DNA of 64,000 nucleotides. Origin: Paracamarosporium sp. OC-R06-R3 (lineage: Eukaryota; Ascomycota; Dothideomycetes; Pleosporales; Didymosphaeriaceae). The notes under the pieces were generated by a model. It had not been told where the DNA came from. It did not search any database and saw only the letters and a program-made list of their open reading frames with translations. The stretch is taken from contig JACVRA010000057.1 in the NCBI GenBank assembly GCA_019828545.1, positions 188,015-252,014 on the forward strand. The letters are read 5' to 3'. Of the stretch, positions 33,609-43,653 are shown in pieces (the stretch's first letter is position 1; each line of letters opens with the position of its first letter). Position numbers and translations under genes: made by a program.

Positions 33609-35374
33609 ATGTCGCAATCTTTTTTAGTGTCGTGGTCCCTCGGCACCTCTCTCAAGGCACGCCTAAAATCATACCGACGGCATTCCTCTTCTCGCAAGGC
33701 ACGTGAATCATCGACAGCACCCGTAAAATCTTCAACTTCAAAATCGAACTACATTCAAGTCACCGTAGAACTACCATCGACATATACTCCGCCTGTGAAG
33801 TCACCGCCTGTAGTTGTTCAGCCTGTGGAGTCAACAATCTTGGCACCTTCTGGGTTCCTCGCCACCCGTCTCAAAAGCTGGCAATCTCGCTCTCAAACCG
33901 CCGAACCTCTTCCAGCCTTCTACAAGAATATCGAGGACAGCCTTGACAAACGCAGAAACACTCGAAGCGTTTACACTATCGTGGAGAACTACTGGCAGAC
34001 TAGTGATGCTATCGATTTTTGTTCTGGCGATATTCTGTCCCTAAACGCTAGCGGTGCTTTGCGTTCCGAGTTCTTATCCGAGTTGTCACAACATCCTGAT
34101 TTCACTGTTGGATCTGGGGGTGTGAGGCTTATGGACGGGAACTACGCCTATCTAGAGCAAGTTGAGCGAGACGTTGCAGCGTTTCATGGTGCTGAGGATG
34201 GGATTATTGTGGGCTCCGCTTATGAGGCAAATGTAGCAATCTGGAGCGGCTTGCCACGTCCTGGAGATGTGATCGTATACGATAAGCTGGTGCACGCTAG
34301 CACCCACGAGGGCATGAGGCGAAGTCGTTCCTTGACCAGGGTCCCTTTCCAGCACAACAACGTTGACAACTTTCGAGATACCTTGTTGAAGATCAAGGAG
34401 AAACATCCTGCGATCAACTCAGGTGAGGGTTCGATTTTGGTCGCCGTTGAGTCGATCTACAGCATGGATGGTGACGTTTGCCCCCTGAAGGAGTTGATTG
34501 AGGTTGCCAAAGACATTGATCAGGGCCAAGGGAGTATTCAGTTCGTTGTTGATGAGGCACACAGCGTGGGCGTGGTGGGTCCGAAAGGATCTGGCCTTGT
34601 TTGCCACCTGAGCCTACAAAAAGAGATCGCAGTGGTGGTCCACTCATATGGTAAAGCCATGGGTGCTACTGGAGGTGAGTTCCTTTCCAATTTTCTTTTC
34701 AGTGAGCATCTTTTATTAAACAGACTCTGGTAGCGATAATACTCGGCAACACAACCATCCGAAATGCTCTGGTGAATTTCGGCAAATCCATTCTCTTCAC
34801 CACTTCTCCATCGTTCCCGTTCATCGCCGCTATCAAAGCTGCATACAACTTGCTTGACACTACGCAAAGCCAAATTGTGAGCTATTCGAATCCCTTTTAA
34901 TTCAAATTCATAAAACGACTAATTGTACATTAGGCTCGAGATCGCATTCAAGACCACGCCAGGTTGTTTTTCAACACTCTCACATCACATGACTTGTGGG
35001 AGACATCTCAAGCGAAAGGCATATTACGTGTCCCATTGGCTCAAGGCTGGAAAGATCTCGGATTCCTCACCCATATCATCACAGTGTCTACTCGACAGAA
35101 GTACGTCTTATGGCTTTTCGTGCACCTGATGGCTGCATCATTCAGTGTCTTCCCGGTTCCCTATCCGATCGTTCCGTTGGGTGAAGATAGGGTCCGAATT
35201 ATCCTACACGGCAACAATACAGAGGAGCAGATCGTGGGCTTGGTAATTGCGCTGTTCACCTGGGCAGAAGAAATCATTGCGATTGAGGAAGGAGCATCAA
35301 ATGCGAAGGAATCTAGTGTAGCGTCAAAGGTTAATGAGTGGATGAGGAAGGAAGGCCTGACTGCAAGGTTGTAG
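33609..35374 (+). CDS. Alpha-oxoamine synthase-type PLP enzyme (KAPA synthase/SPT-like)
   Basis: A 549-residue fold-type I PLP enzyme that would condense an amino acid with an acyl thioester, releasing CO2. Exons are 33609-34674, 34734-34876 and 34934-35374; phases match. After about 95 low-complexity Ser/Pro residues comes the domain: GSGGVRLMDGNYAYLEQVE, then KLVHASTHEGM, DEAHSVGVVG (D315, H318) and the PLP-lysine motif HSYGKAMGATG|AIILG (K349). The C-terminus has FPVPYPIVPLGEDRVRIILH and ends NEWMRKEGLTARL. It resembles fungal 8-amino-7-oxononanoate synthase-like proteins of accessory loci more than biotin enzymes or the two-subunit serine palmitoyltransferase, but the family cannot be resolved by eye. 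A membrane-anchoring helix is not obvious. The neighbouring acyltransferase and tricarboxylate carrier suggest a metabolite role, unproven. Confidence 0.87.
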
Positions 35375-35523
35375 TATTAATTCTGTCGAATTGATCTACC
35401 CTATACATGCTTACACGGGAAAAGGTTTGGGAAGAGGACGTAGCAGATGAAATTTTCTTGGAAAATGATCTCCTAATTTTTATAGCCAGCTTGTGGGACA
35501 TATCTCTAATATTGCAAATGCGA

Positions 35524-35790
35524 CTACTGCAGAAACTTCTCTGCCAACTCGACCAGAATATCCGACATTTCCCACTTCTTCTCCAACTGCAACCGGTGTC
35601 CAGCATCCAAGTACTTGATTTGAACATCCAACGAGAAACCCCGCTGCTACCCGTCATTAGCAGCTATGCGGGCAGCCTCAGGCCTAGTAATGGTGACACA
35701 CTGCTTGTTGATAGATACAACTGGTGACTGAGCAATGGGAGCTTCGGAGGTGATTCGTACCCAGTTTGGCACGTCAATGTTTGCGCTCAC
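35524..35790 (-). pseudogene. 3' relic of an alpha/beta-hydrolase gene
   Basis: The minus strand holds a C-terminal fragment of an alpha/beta-hydrolase: NIDVPNWVRITSEAP, then TRPEAARIAANDG, then DVQIKYLDAGHRLQLEKKW with the expected catalytic His (GH), and a closing helix ending AEKFLQ. One in-frame TAG at 35647-35649 interrupts it between the last two blocks with no shift in frame. Nothing upstream of about 35790 is recognisable as the nucleophile-bearing part. The fragment type resembles hydrolases seen in fungal metabolite clusters, but this is from memory and unverified. Confidence 0.55.
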
Positions 35791-35862
35791 ATATACTAAA
35801 TACGTTAAAGTCAAGTCAAGAAGTGCGTACATATACTTTATCCTCAGCAATGCTCTAACTGG

Positions 35863-36340
35863 TTGACTATCATCACAGTGACAAGGGAGAAGGTGACTAG
35901 TGCGACTCTGCGGCTGTCAGGTGCTGTGCTGGCGTCTGGTGTAGGGAGTCCACTTGACAAGCGAGCGTTCATGGTGCTCAAAGACGCAGGCTGCCCCTAT
36001 GGCGATGCAGGAATCTACACTGCAATGTTGACAAGACAAATGGATATTTCTAAACGAGGAATCGAAGGCAGTCGCTGAAGAGATTACGGCAGGCTATACG
36101 CAGACAAGAAGTGGCATATTATTGAAGTCTTCATCGCAACTGGTGGTCTAGAAGGTCTGTGAACAGAAAATCTCTACCAGATACTGGGCGCAACTTTGCA
36201 ATGTATTCCCATGCAAACTATAGCGGATCTCTCTCTGATTCTCTGACCGTAGCCACTCATTTAATGATTGGGAATAAGCTCTTTTTTACGAGTCTATGTG
36301 CACTGCTCTTGACAATGGCAATAGAGAAATCCTGCTTGCA
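35863..36340 (+). pseudogene. Decayed coding DNA of unknown family
   Basis: The + strand contains protein-like stretches broken by stops and frame changes: a 71-codon open piece (35863-36078; SGAVLASGVGSPLDKRAFMV, DAGIYTAMLTRQM), then an overlapping frame with NEESKAVAEEITAGYTQTRSG. The fragments read like real protein sequence but I cannot name the family. They could belong to one degraded gene between the oxoamine synthase and the rhomboid gene. Confidence 0.3.
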
Positions 36341-36892
36341 TGTGAGGTCATGAACCTACTGCTCAGATATACCCTGCTGACAGTTTTCAACTAAAATTCA
36401 GTTCCAGTCATCTATTCAGCGAATCTTCTCGATGATGGCACTGTTTTTACTTAGGTTTTTGTATGAGCTGTTGGCTGACAGCAGGTTACTTCTCGACGGA
36501 ACTGGAAAAACTTGCCTTTTCGAAGTAGATTCTTAACCTCCTTCACATAGTCTCGAAACGTCACATCAAAGGGACTAGAAATTTCCCCAAACAGTAAAGG
36601 AAATATCCCCTGAGCGCTTGTCGCCAAAGTAAAGACATTGAGGAGCGAATGCGCCCGAATGCTCTGATAGACCATATAGCATTGGGCGAAGAGACAACCA
36701 CACTAACAATCTTGGCTCGTTCTTTGATTCACACATGCATTGCGAAGGGGTTGAGGTTTAATGGGGTTAGCGACAGGCTAAATCAAAAGAAGCTAGACCT
36801 CGGACACCTCTTAGCCGAAATCTGCGACGACGCGTCTAACAGCATGCAACTGTTCCCACGCGCTATCTCATCTCATCGAATCGAAGCAGGAG

Positions 36893-37897
36893 ATGTGGTG
36901 GCTCGTTCCAGCTGTCGGGGCCGCGTGGCTCTGGAGCGAATCCTCATCATCAACGCAATTGCCGCCTACAATTGCTTTATGGAAACCTGGGCTATGGGCT
37001 CTCGGCGCGTCTACCACAACTTACGTCGGGCTTGCCGCGATAGAAGGACTACATAATCGTCTTACTAGTGGTTCCTACTCTCTGACTCTAGCAGAGAGGA
37101 GAAGAACATACATCCTACGCCGATTAACACCACTAGCTACCCATAGGGGTCTCTCTCTTACTGTGGTTGGCCTTAACCTTTCTGTTTTCCTTTACTGTCA
37201 ACGCGATCCACGCAATGTCTTGCAGCTGGCCGACTCACCTCGCGGCACCTGGACTCTCTTGACGTGCGCATTCTGCCACACAGACATCAAACATCTGTCT
37301 GCCAACATGGCCTCAATGGTTCCCGAAATACCTCACCTGCTCCAAACATGCGGTCAAAGTCCCTATCAATTCATCGCCTTCTATGTTTCAGCCGCGATAT
37401 TCAGCTCATATGCGCAACGCATTGTCTCTTACGCAAGATGGTCGCAATCATGGATTTCTCGCTTTAATATGAGAATCCCATTGAGCATGGGCGCTAGTGG
37501 GGTTGCGATGGCGGTCTTTGGCGCGTCTTGCTTCGCGCAGCCTTGGACGTCGCCATCATTCGTAGTCTCTGCCTCAGCCTTGGGTTGGCAGGTTATGAAT
37601 GATGTTACGGGATTGATCAACAACAAGGAAAGTATTGGGTTCGCTGTAAGCTTTATATCTTACACATTGACACTGTTTGTCATGGCTAATCCACTTGCCT
37701 AGGCTCACTTAACTGGTGCTGCTTTCGGAGCCCTCTATGCCGGCTTGAATGCTGACCACTATCTTTGGTCCAATCTTGTTCGTCTATTCAGTGGGAATAT
37801 CGGCGAACGAGATATGCCTAAGCCTCCTACTCAAGGCGGTGAGCCAGGAGATCTCGATCTCGATGAGATTGTTCGTCGATTGAACTCATCAGTTTGA
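36893..37897 (+). CDS. Rhomboid-family intramembrane serine protease
   Basis: A 315-residue polytopic protease from exon 1 (36893-37645) and exon 2 (37703-37897), with a 57-base intron just before the catalytic His codon. The rhomboid hallmarks are HTDIKHLSANMASM in the L1/TM2 region (HLxxN), the nucleophile motif GASG with S202 in MGASGVAMAVFG, and the general base H253 in AHLTGAAFGALYAGL, where the second exon begins. The catalytic dyad is therefore complete. The N-terminus has two hydrophobic segments and RRRTYILRRLTPLA. It could be a mitochondrial (PARL/Pcp1-like) or a secretory-pathway rhomboid; no clear presequence settles this. The C-terminal tail is acidic. Confidence 0.9.
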
Positions 37898-39173
37898 GCA
37901 TCAAAATCCAATGATGTCACATGCTACCGAAACGCATCTCTACCAAAAATAGCTTTCGATGTCTAACATAGTCTTCGAATTTCTCAAAATACTAGACGGC
38001 GTTTGGTCGAACTATACCAGGCCACGTCTTTCAACGATTATCGACTCATCGGCTTCGGCGATTTGAAGATTTTGGAGTTCAGAAATCCCCTCAATATCAT
38101 AACTCTCGCCTAATCTCTAAGTCCAGAGCCAGCGAAGCTTGCCCGTGCCGCTGGACCTTGGTGGACTAATATCCATCTGGCTACGGTGGTACGAAAGGAA
38201 TCGGAAGATATGCCGTGATCTACATCTTCCCCGGATACGCAACAACTACCAGAATTTGGCTAGCAATGCTGCTTGCGTTCTGTACACTCGAGCTCTACTA
38301 CATTACGACTTTTACCTCACCGCTCTCCTACGTCTAGACATGTAGACAGAAGTAGCAACTCTTGTAGCTGTCTGCAAAAATCTACGCCCAATGTTCAAGG
38401 AATTGGTTCTGAGCACAAGGGAACACGGTCGAGAGATTAGAATTGGGGGAAGGGGATACTGATGTGATGGTGGGAGAACGGCAATGGACTAGTACAATCG
38501 TGGATTGCTATGGTCTGTCTTGAGAGGGACGAGCATACGCTTGGAGGTGCGCTCTTCAGGTACAACTCTGAGTGCAGAGTGTTCGAGACTACGTAATGTT
38601 ACTGTCTGAGTTCGAACCTATAAGGAAAGCATGGGTAGACTACATGGACGAGCATGAAGACATAATAGGATGGACATGTATGTTCAGACATAAGTATAAT
38701 CTGAATTGTGACTGATTAAAGACAAGAAGTGACGAAAGGAGTTTACACAGGCATCAATGGGGGCCTTGCTCTCTCGGCATTTACACTAAAGCTGAATGTC
38801 ATGTATTGTCATTCCAATCGTTGTCGGTGGCAATCAGAAGGTGTATAGTCATACACGATCATTCCAGCGGCCTTTCTCCTAATCTAGGAGATGTTACTTC
38901 ATCTATCTCCCTCAGCCTACTGTAATAGCTTAATATTCAGAAAGCAAATCATCTGACGAATGAATTGATCAGTCGTAGCGGGTGAGTCAGATCTTAAGAT
39001 CCTCCTAGTTGGTTCACGTACCACATGTTAACCTAGGTTATAATGGATGAAGGCAAGCAGACACAAATAAAATACTAAGTATTACACTTCACTCGTATAC
39101 AATTGGTCTCATTACTCTGCGTCCCAGGTCTCACTTTGATATACAGTCACCAGAACCCCCAAACTTCCTCATC
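37898..39173. pseudogene. Gene-free region with degraded coding remnants
   Basis: Between the rhomboid and PLD genes, the + strand from about 37980 to 38723 shows protein-like pieces in shifting frames (for example LSEFEPIRKAWVDYMDEHED ending near 38720, and PMFKELVLSTREHGREIRIG), all broken by stops. The family is not recognised. The stretch from 38.7 to 39.17 kb is AT-rich and shows nothing. Confidence 0.3.
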
Positions 39174-40832
39174 TCACTGCACGCTATCATACACAAGCCT
39201 CGACCTCCCCTCCATCGCCCGATCCAGAACGCTTTCTACCTGCTTGACAAGTGCTTTATCGAAGAAAGCGACGCCTAACTCTTGGCTTGTGAACCAGCTC
39301 GCTCGATCAAGGTTTCCTGACCCTAACACCACGACTTCGCCATCTGCAATGGTCATCTTCAGATGGCTTTGTTGCGGTTCACCACCCTCTTTGCCACGTC
39401 CTTTGAGACCCCCAACAGGCTCAAAGTACGATATTCTTAGCCGGCCTAGTGGAGGCGGGGCGATTGCCGCTTCCTCGTCACTTGCTGGACGACGGAATGT
39501 ACGGTCACTGGAAAGGATTGTTAGTACACCGGCTTCCAAACTGCATATTCAAGACTATGCAACATACCTAAATGCTTGCCCTCGTAGTGCATCTCTCGCA
39601 AGTTTCTTGTGGCGCTTGATGAGGGTTTTGACGCAGCGTGAGGTTGTGGTACCGGCTGTGACGAGTTGTTCCAATATCATGAGTCGCTCAGAGGTCACAA
39701 TGTGCACGTCCACACCTCGTGCTAAAGCTTTCAAGATGGAGGTAAGGACAGGTGGTGAGGTAAGATTCGGAGATTGTATGCGTATGTTTCTTTCTGCTTT
39801 TGCTAGCAATGTGAGGACGAAGGCGTTGAGTGGAGTCGGAGGCGCAGAGATTGCGGAGGATGAGGCGAAAGGCTGGAAACGCGGATTCCGTCTGTGAGGG
39901 GAAGGTAAGAATATGGTGGGGATGTTGGAGAAGGGCGATGTGGTGGAAGCTGTCGAGAAATGTGCGATAACGTGCCCATGTCCTATTTCATGCGTCTCCG
40001 CGGCATCAGCATGCCAAGAGTTGGAATCGCCTTCAATTGTTGCAGGCAATGAAGGCATCTCCGTTCGTAACCAGAACTCTTCATAGAACTTGGTGAACTG
40101 CTGAACAATAGGGCCGAAGAGCGTGATGGCGCCTTCGAACCACTCTTCCCAACTGATATTGCAGGAAGGTAAAACAACGGATTGGCGGTCGATGATGATG
40201 AATTTGGGATGCATAACACTAAACGGGAGCACAAATATGGACTTAATCTGAAGATCGAGACCGCCGAGTTCGCTTGGGTCTGGCAGTCCGAACCGTTTGG
40301 TCCATGAACTAGTGGGATATATCTGGCCCGACATTGATTGCTTGTGGAATAATTTTTGGAATAGCGAAGATGACGAGAAGCAGAAGCGTACTCTTATTTT
40401 CTCTGTTCCGCGTCGGATGGCTTTCTCGGAGAGCTTCCGCAAGACCGTGTTCAACGTTTTAAGGGTGGATGAGCGGGCCCAGAAGCAGGTCACGAGAAGA
40501 AGCTCGTGGTTCGTAGCCTCCAGCAGTGGTGCAAGCGATCGGTAGACAGCATCTCCAGTTCCGGTCATGAACGAGCTTACAGAAGATTTCGAGATCAAGG
40601 ATCGTGGGTACTTGGCGTAGTAGTTTGGGTCATCTTGATGGTTGACATGTGTCGCCTCATCTAAGGTTCTGATGAACGGCTCTTGAAATGGCGATGGAGC
40701 GGGTGCCAGTGTGGGTTGCGGCATGTTACCCCTAATCCAGTAATGAGGCAGGACCGAAGCCCATCCAGGGAGAGGTCGTCTGCTTTGATCTATGAGCATT
40801 CGGCTTAGTATGTGGGAGCTCATGATGAACAT
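39174..40832 (-). CDS. Phospholipase D superfamily protein (two HKD motifs)
   Basis: A 532-residue protein with two PLD catalytic motifs, from exon 1 (39568-40832) and exon 2 (39174-39507); the 60-base intron has a GTACTAACAAT branch region. Motif 1 is HPKFIIIDRQSVVLPSCNIS (H208, K210, D215) and motif 2 is HLKMTIADGEVVVLGSGNLD (H470, K472, D477), so a pseudo-dimeric active site is complete. The order and spacing are those of cardiolipin-synthase/phosphatidylserine-synthase-like PLDs, acting on phosphodiester bonds. The domain begins after about 75 residues; no signal peptide is obvious. Substrate cannot be inferred. It is divergent from RRP4. Confidence 0.9.
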
Positions 40833-41324
40833 ACTAGTATAGTCGGGCTTATAGAGAATCTTGATTCATATACATTGTCGACTCAATGGTTTGGGTATTT
40901 GTCTTAGTATGGAGGACTCAAACTTTTGACCGCGCGCTAAAGGAAGACAGCAAACGTATCACGAATCTAGAGCACCTGATCGAAGAGCAATATGTCACCT
41001 GACTCTTTCGGAGTGGAACATTAGGAGGCAGGGAATGTCTACTGGATGAGATGACGTTGACGAGGGTGGCGCGAGTGGCTGGTACCGGACCTCCATCGTA
41101 CCCGCCCTGTGCGCTAGTCTCTTTCCGCACGCAGCCAGCAAGGGTAGCTTGTACCAAAGATATCCCCGCCAAAATTTCGAGAGCTCCAACACGACGCAAT
41201 CCTCCCGCGCATCCCGCCAGCATATACTTCTCGAAGCCTCCCACAATTTCCAAGCGCCTACATTCACGCGCGCGACATCGTACAAAACTCACGCACACAC
41301 GGCAGCGGCGCCGCGCCAGTCACA
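40833..41324. promoter_or_regulatory. Divergent promoter PLD/RRP4
   Basis: This 492-base region between divergent genes is C-rich toward RRP4, as in a typical 5' leader. No other content was identified. Confidence 0.45.
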
Positions 41325-42341
41325 ATGCCCATCACTATCCTCCCGCCTTCCGCGCCGATCGCAGCAGCCCACCTCAAGCATGACGACTCTGACGAAGATA
41401 TGAGCGACGATGAAGGACTCCCTGTTCAGAATGCAACTTCCATCGTAACACCGGGCGAGACTGTAACCTCCGATCCGCAATGGATGCGCGGTCACGGCAC
41501 CTACGTCCCGGCCGAAACCACAACCATCATCTCCACCGTAGCCGGGCACCTGCACAAAACCAATAAGCTGCTCTCGGTTCAACCTCTACGCGCACGCTAT
41601 ACCCCAGAAATTGGTGATCTCGTTGTCGGTCGCATTGTCTCGGTTCAAACAAAAAAATGGACTGTGGATATAGCAGCGCCGATGCTTGCAAGCCTACCAT
41701 TGAGCGCGATCAATCTGCCCGGCGGAATACTGCGAAGAAGGACGGCTGTCGATGAGCTGAACATCAGGACATTTTTTAGTGAGGGCGATTTGCTGGTTGC
41801 CGAGGTGCAGAGTTTGCATGGGGATAACACAGCCAGTTTGCACACGAGAAGTCTGAAGTATGGGAAATTGAGGAATGGGCTGTTCACTAGCCTTAGTGGG
41901 GCTGGTGGCGGGATCCTGTCAAGGAGAGGAGGCGTAGTGAGGTCGAAGCGGCAGACGTTTACTCTTCAAACTTCAGCAGGCGAGATTGACGTTGTATTGG
42001 GTGTTAACGGGTACATATTTGTCTCCGCGCACGTTAAGTCGAAACAAGATGAAAAGGACTTCAGTATCACTTCCCTTGAACAGAGTGTCTCAGAGACGCT
42101 GTATTCGAGCCAGAACGATGAGATTGAGCCGGGTCTTGCGAAGGAGATCACGAGGGTCAGCACCTTGGTCAAGGGGCTCGTAGCATGTGGGCGCCGCGTC
42201 GATGAAGACATGATCGTGCGCGTATACGAGGGTGCTGTGGACTTGGAAGCTGAGGAGAAGGTCATGGGTAGTACGGACCGGGCTGGCGGCACGAAAGGTA
42301 TTGTAGAAGCAGTACTGGGTCGCTTGGAAATGGGCGGCTGA
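41325..42341 (+). CDS. RRP4: Exosome complex cap subunit RRP4
   Basis: A 338-residue, intronless RNA exosome subunit that forms part of the S1/KH cap and channels RNA into the complex for 3'-5' processing in nucleus and cytoplasm. The signature block MRGHGTYVPAETTTIISTVAG leads the N-terminal domain, followed by the S1 domain (EIGDLVVGRIVSVQTKKWTVD, LSAINLPGGILRRRTAVDEL) and SLHTRSLKYGKLRNG, then the C-terminal KH-like region (LGVNGYIFVSAHVK). The order matches human EXOSC2. The first 45 residues are acidic and less conserved, and a Gly/Arg-rich insertion sits near residues 190-205. Confident identification. Confidence 0.95.
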   Translation: MPITILPPSAPIAAAHLKHDDSDEDMSDDEGLPVQNATSIVTPGETVTSDPQWMRGHGTYVPAETTTIISTVAGHLHKTNKLLSVQPLRARYTPEIGDLVVGRIVSVQTKKWTVDIAAPMLASLPLSAINLPGGILRRRTAVDELNIRTFFSEGDLLVAEVQSLHGDNTASLHTRSLKYGKLRNGLFTSLSGAGGGILSRRGGVVRSKRQTFTLQTSAGEIDVVLGVNGYIFVSAHVKSKQDEKDFSITSLEQSVSETLYSSQNDEIEPGLAKEITRVSTLVKGLVACGRRVDEDMIVRVYEGAVDLEAEEKVMGSTDRAGGTKGIVEAVLGRLEMGG

Positions 42342-42677
42342 AGGGATAGTTGATGGATGACGGAAAGATACGAAACACATGCACATTAACATGACTGTTT
42401 TCTAAGGGCACCTGAGCCATGGAAGACACTCACACATCGGCGTCGAACACGCCGCTCGCCGACTCAGAAGAAAGCAGTACCAAACGGCTCTCCACGTCCA
42501 ACGAGCGTCATCGTCGCTCGGGACAAAAGCCACATGCGTAACAAAAACAAATCATCGCACCCAGATACGGACTGACAATAGAAATTTGCACCATGGCATT
42601 ATTCATGGCGCTTGTCCACTCATGACTTCTCCCGTTCTTTCCTTTCCCACCAGCTCCATGCCTCTTCTTCTCCTCCT

Positions 42678-43028
42678 TCACAAGCCCTGCTTATACCACC
42701 TCCACCTAAACTTCTCTCCCCTCCACATCACCACCCCGTCCTCCCACTTCAAAGTCCCATTCCAAACGATATATACAACGACAGTCACCAGCACAGTCGC
42801 GATTACCCCGAACACGATAGCGACGATGATAATTGTCGAGAGACGGGTGTCCGAGACGAAGGGTGTATTTGCTGAGTCGTCAAGGCTATTGTATGTTCAG
42901 TGGGATTGCCGAAGAGAGTGGAAGGTGAGATCAATCGAACTTTGGGCGCCAAGGAACAGCAGGAGGGTTGGAGGTGGGAAGACCTACGGATCTGGGTCGT
43001 AGATACTCTGCTGGGGCTGCGGTGGCAT
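42678..43028 (-). CDS. Small single-pass membrane protein, 82 residues
   Basis: An 82-residue predicted membrane microprotein from exon 1 (42988-43028) and exon 2 (42678-42885), spliced by a 102-base intron (GTAGGT...CAATAG) with exact phase. The short polar N-terminus (MPPQPQQSIYDPD) is followed by a 25-residue hydrophobic helix starting STIIIVAIVFGVIATVLVTV. A conspicuously Trp- and Lys-rich tail follows (VWNGTLKWEDGVVMWRGEKF, then RWRWYKQGL and stop). It lies convergent to RRP4, 336 bases from that stop. It has strong coding character but I recognise no family. The tail would sit in the cytosol if the positive-inside rule holds. Too short for standard gene length cut-offs. Confidence 0.72.
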
Positions 43029-43653
43029 CGTGGCTTTATGGGCGGAGTGCCCGTAAGGCTTACAGCTGGTGGTAGAATGCAATAGAAGTGGAATCTTCGC
43101 CCACGTGTGTCGACGGTTAGTATTGCGATGAGGGAGGAGCGCTTGGAGCTGTAGTATAGGAAGATGCGTTGGCGGCATAAAGCTCGCTTGCGGGAGTACT
43201 AGTGGGGGTGTTGTGTTTGCATTTGGGCGTTTGACGGAGTATGATCAAGGGAGCGAATGGCATGCAGTGGTGTGAGTTGGGCTGTCATCATACAAGGCGC
43301 AGACAGGATTAACTATGAGGAAAAAGAGGACAAAAAATGAGGATATACAGTAGAGGAATTCAGTATGTATTCGTCGACGCTATAGACGCATTACTTCTCC
43401 AGCAAAAATGAAAAACAAACGACAGCCGCCAAACCGGCACTCTTATCTCCCAGTACGCTGACAGGGAACCGCACTATGCGCCTGCGTACGCTGGAACCTT
43501 ACGAAAAGTCACCATCTCACACATATCGAACACCCACCGGAGCGTAGAAAAGAGCATACGAGGCGATACTCAGGACGATCAATCGTACTGTCGGGCGAGT
43601 CTAACAGTGCTCGACTCGACTCCACAATCGGAGGAGTCAAAGGCACCGCAACT
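43029..43653. other. Intergenic, wetA 3' region
   Basis: A 625-base gap between same-strand genes, with no supported coding region. It presumably holds the wetA 3' UTR and the promoter of the small membrane protein. Confidence 0.45.

Noticed and set aside
36451..36675. 74-codon minus-strand frame (contains VTFRDYVKEVKNLLRKG)
   Set aside because: It looks partly protein-like but cannot be extended by splicing and has no recognised family; it may be part of the decayed DNA.
39103..39897. 264-codon + strand frame
   Set aside because: It is antisense to the PLD gene, whose second HKD motif and splice phases are clear.
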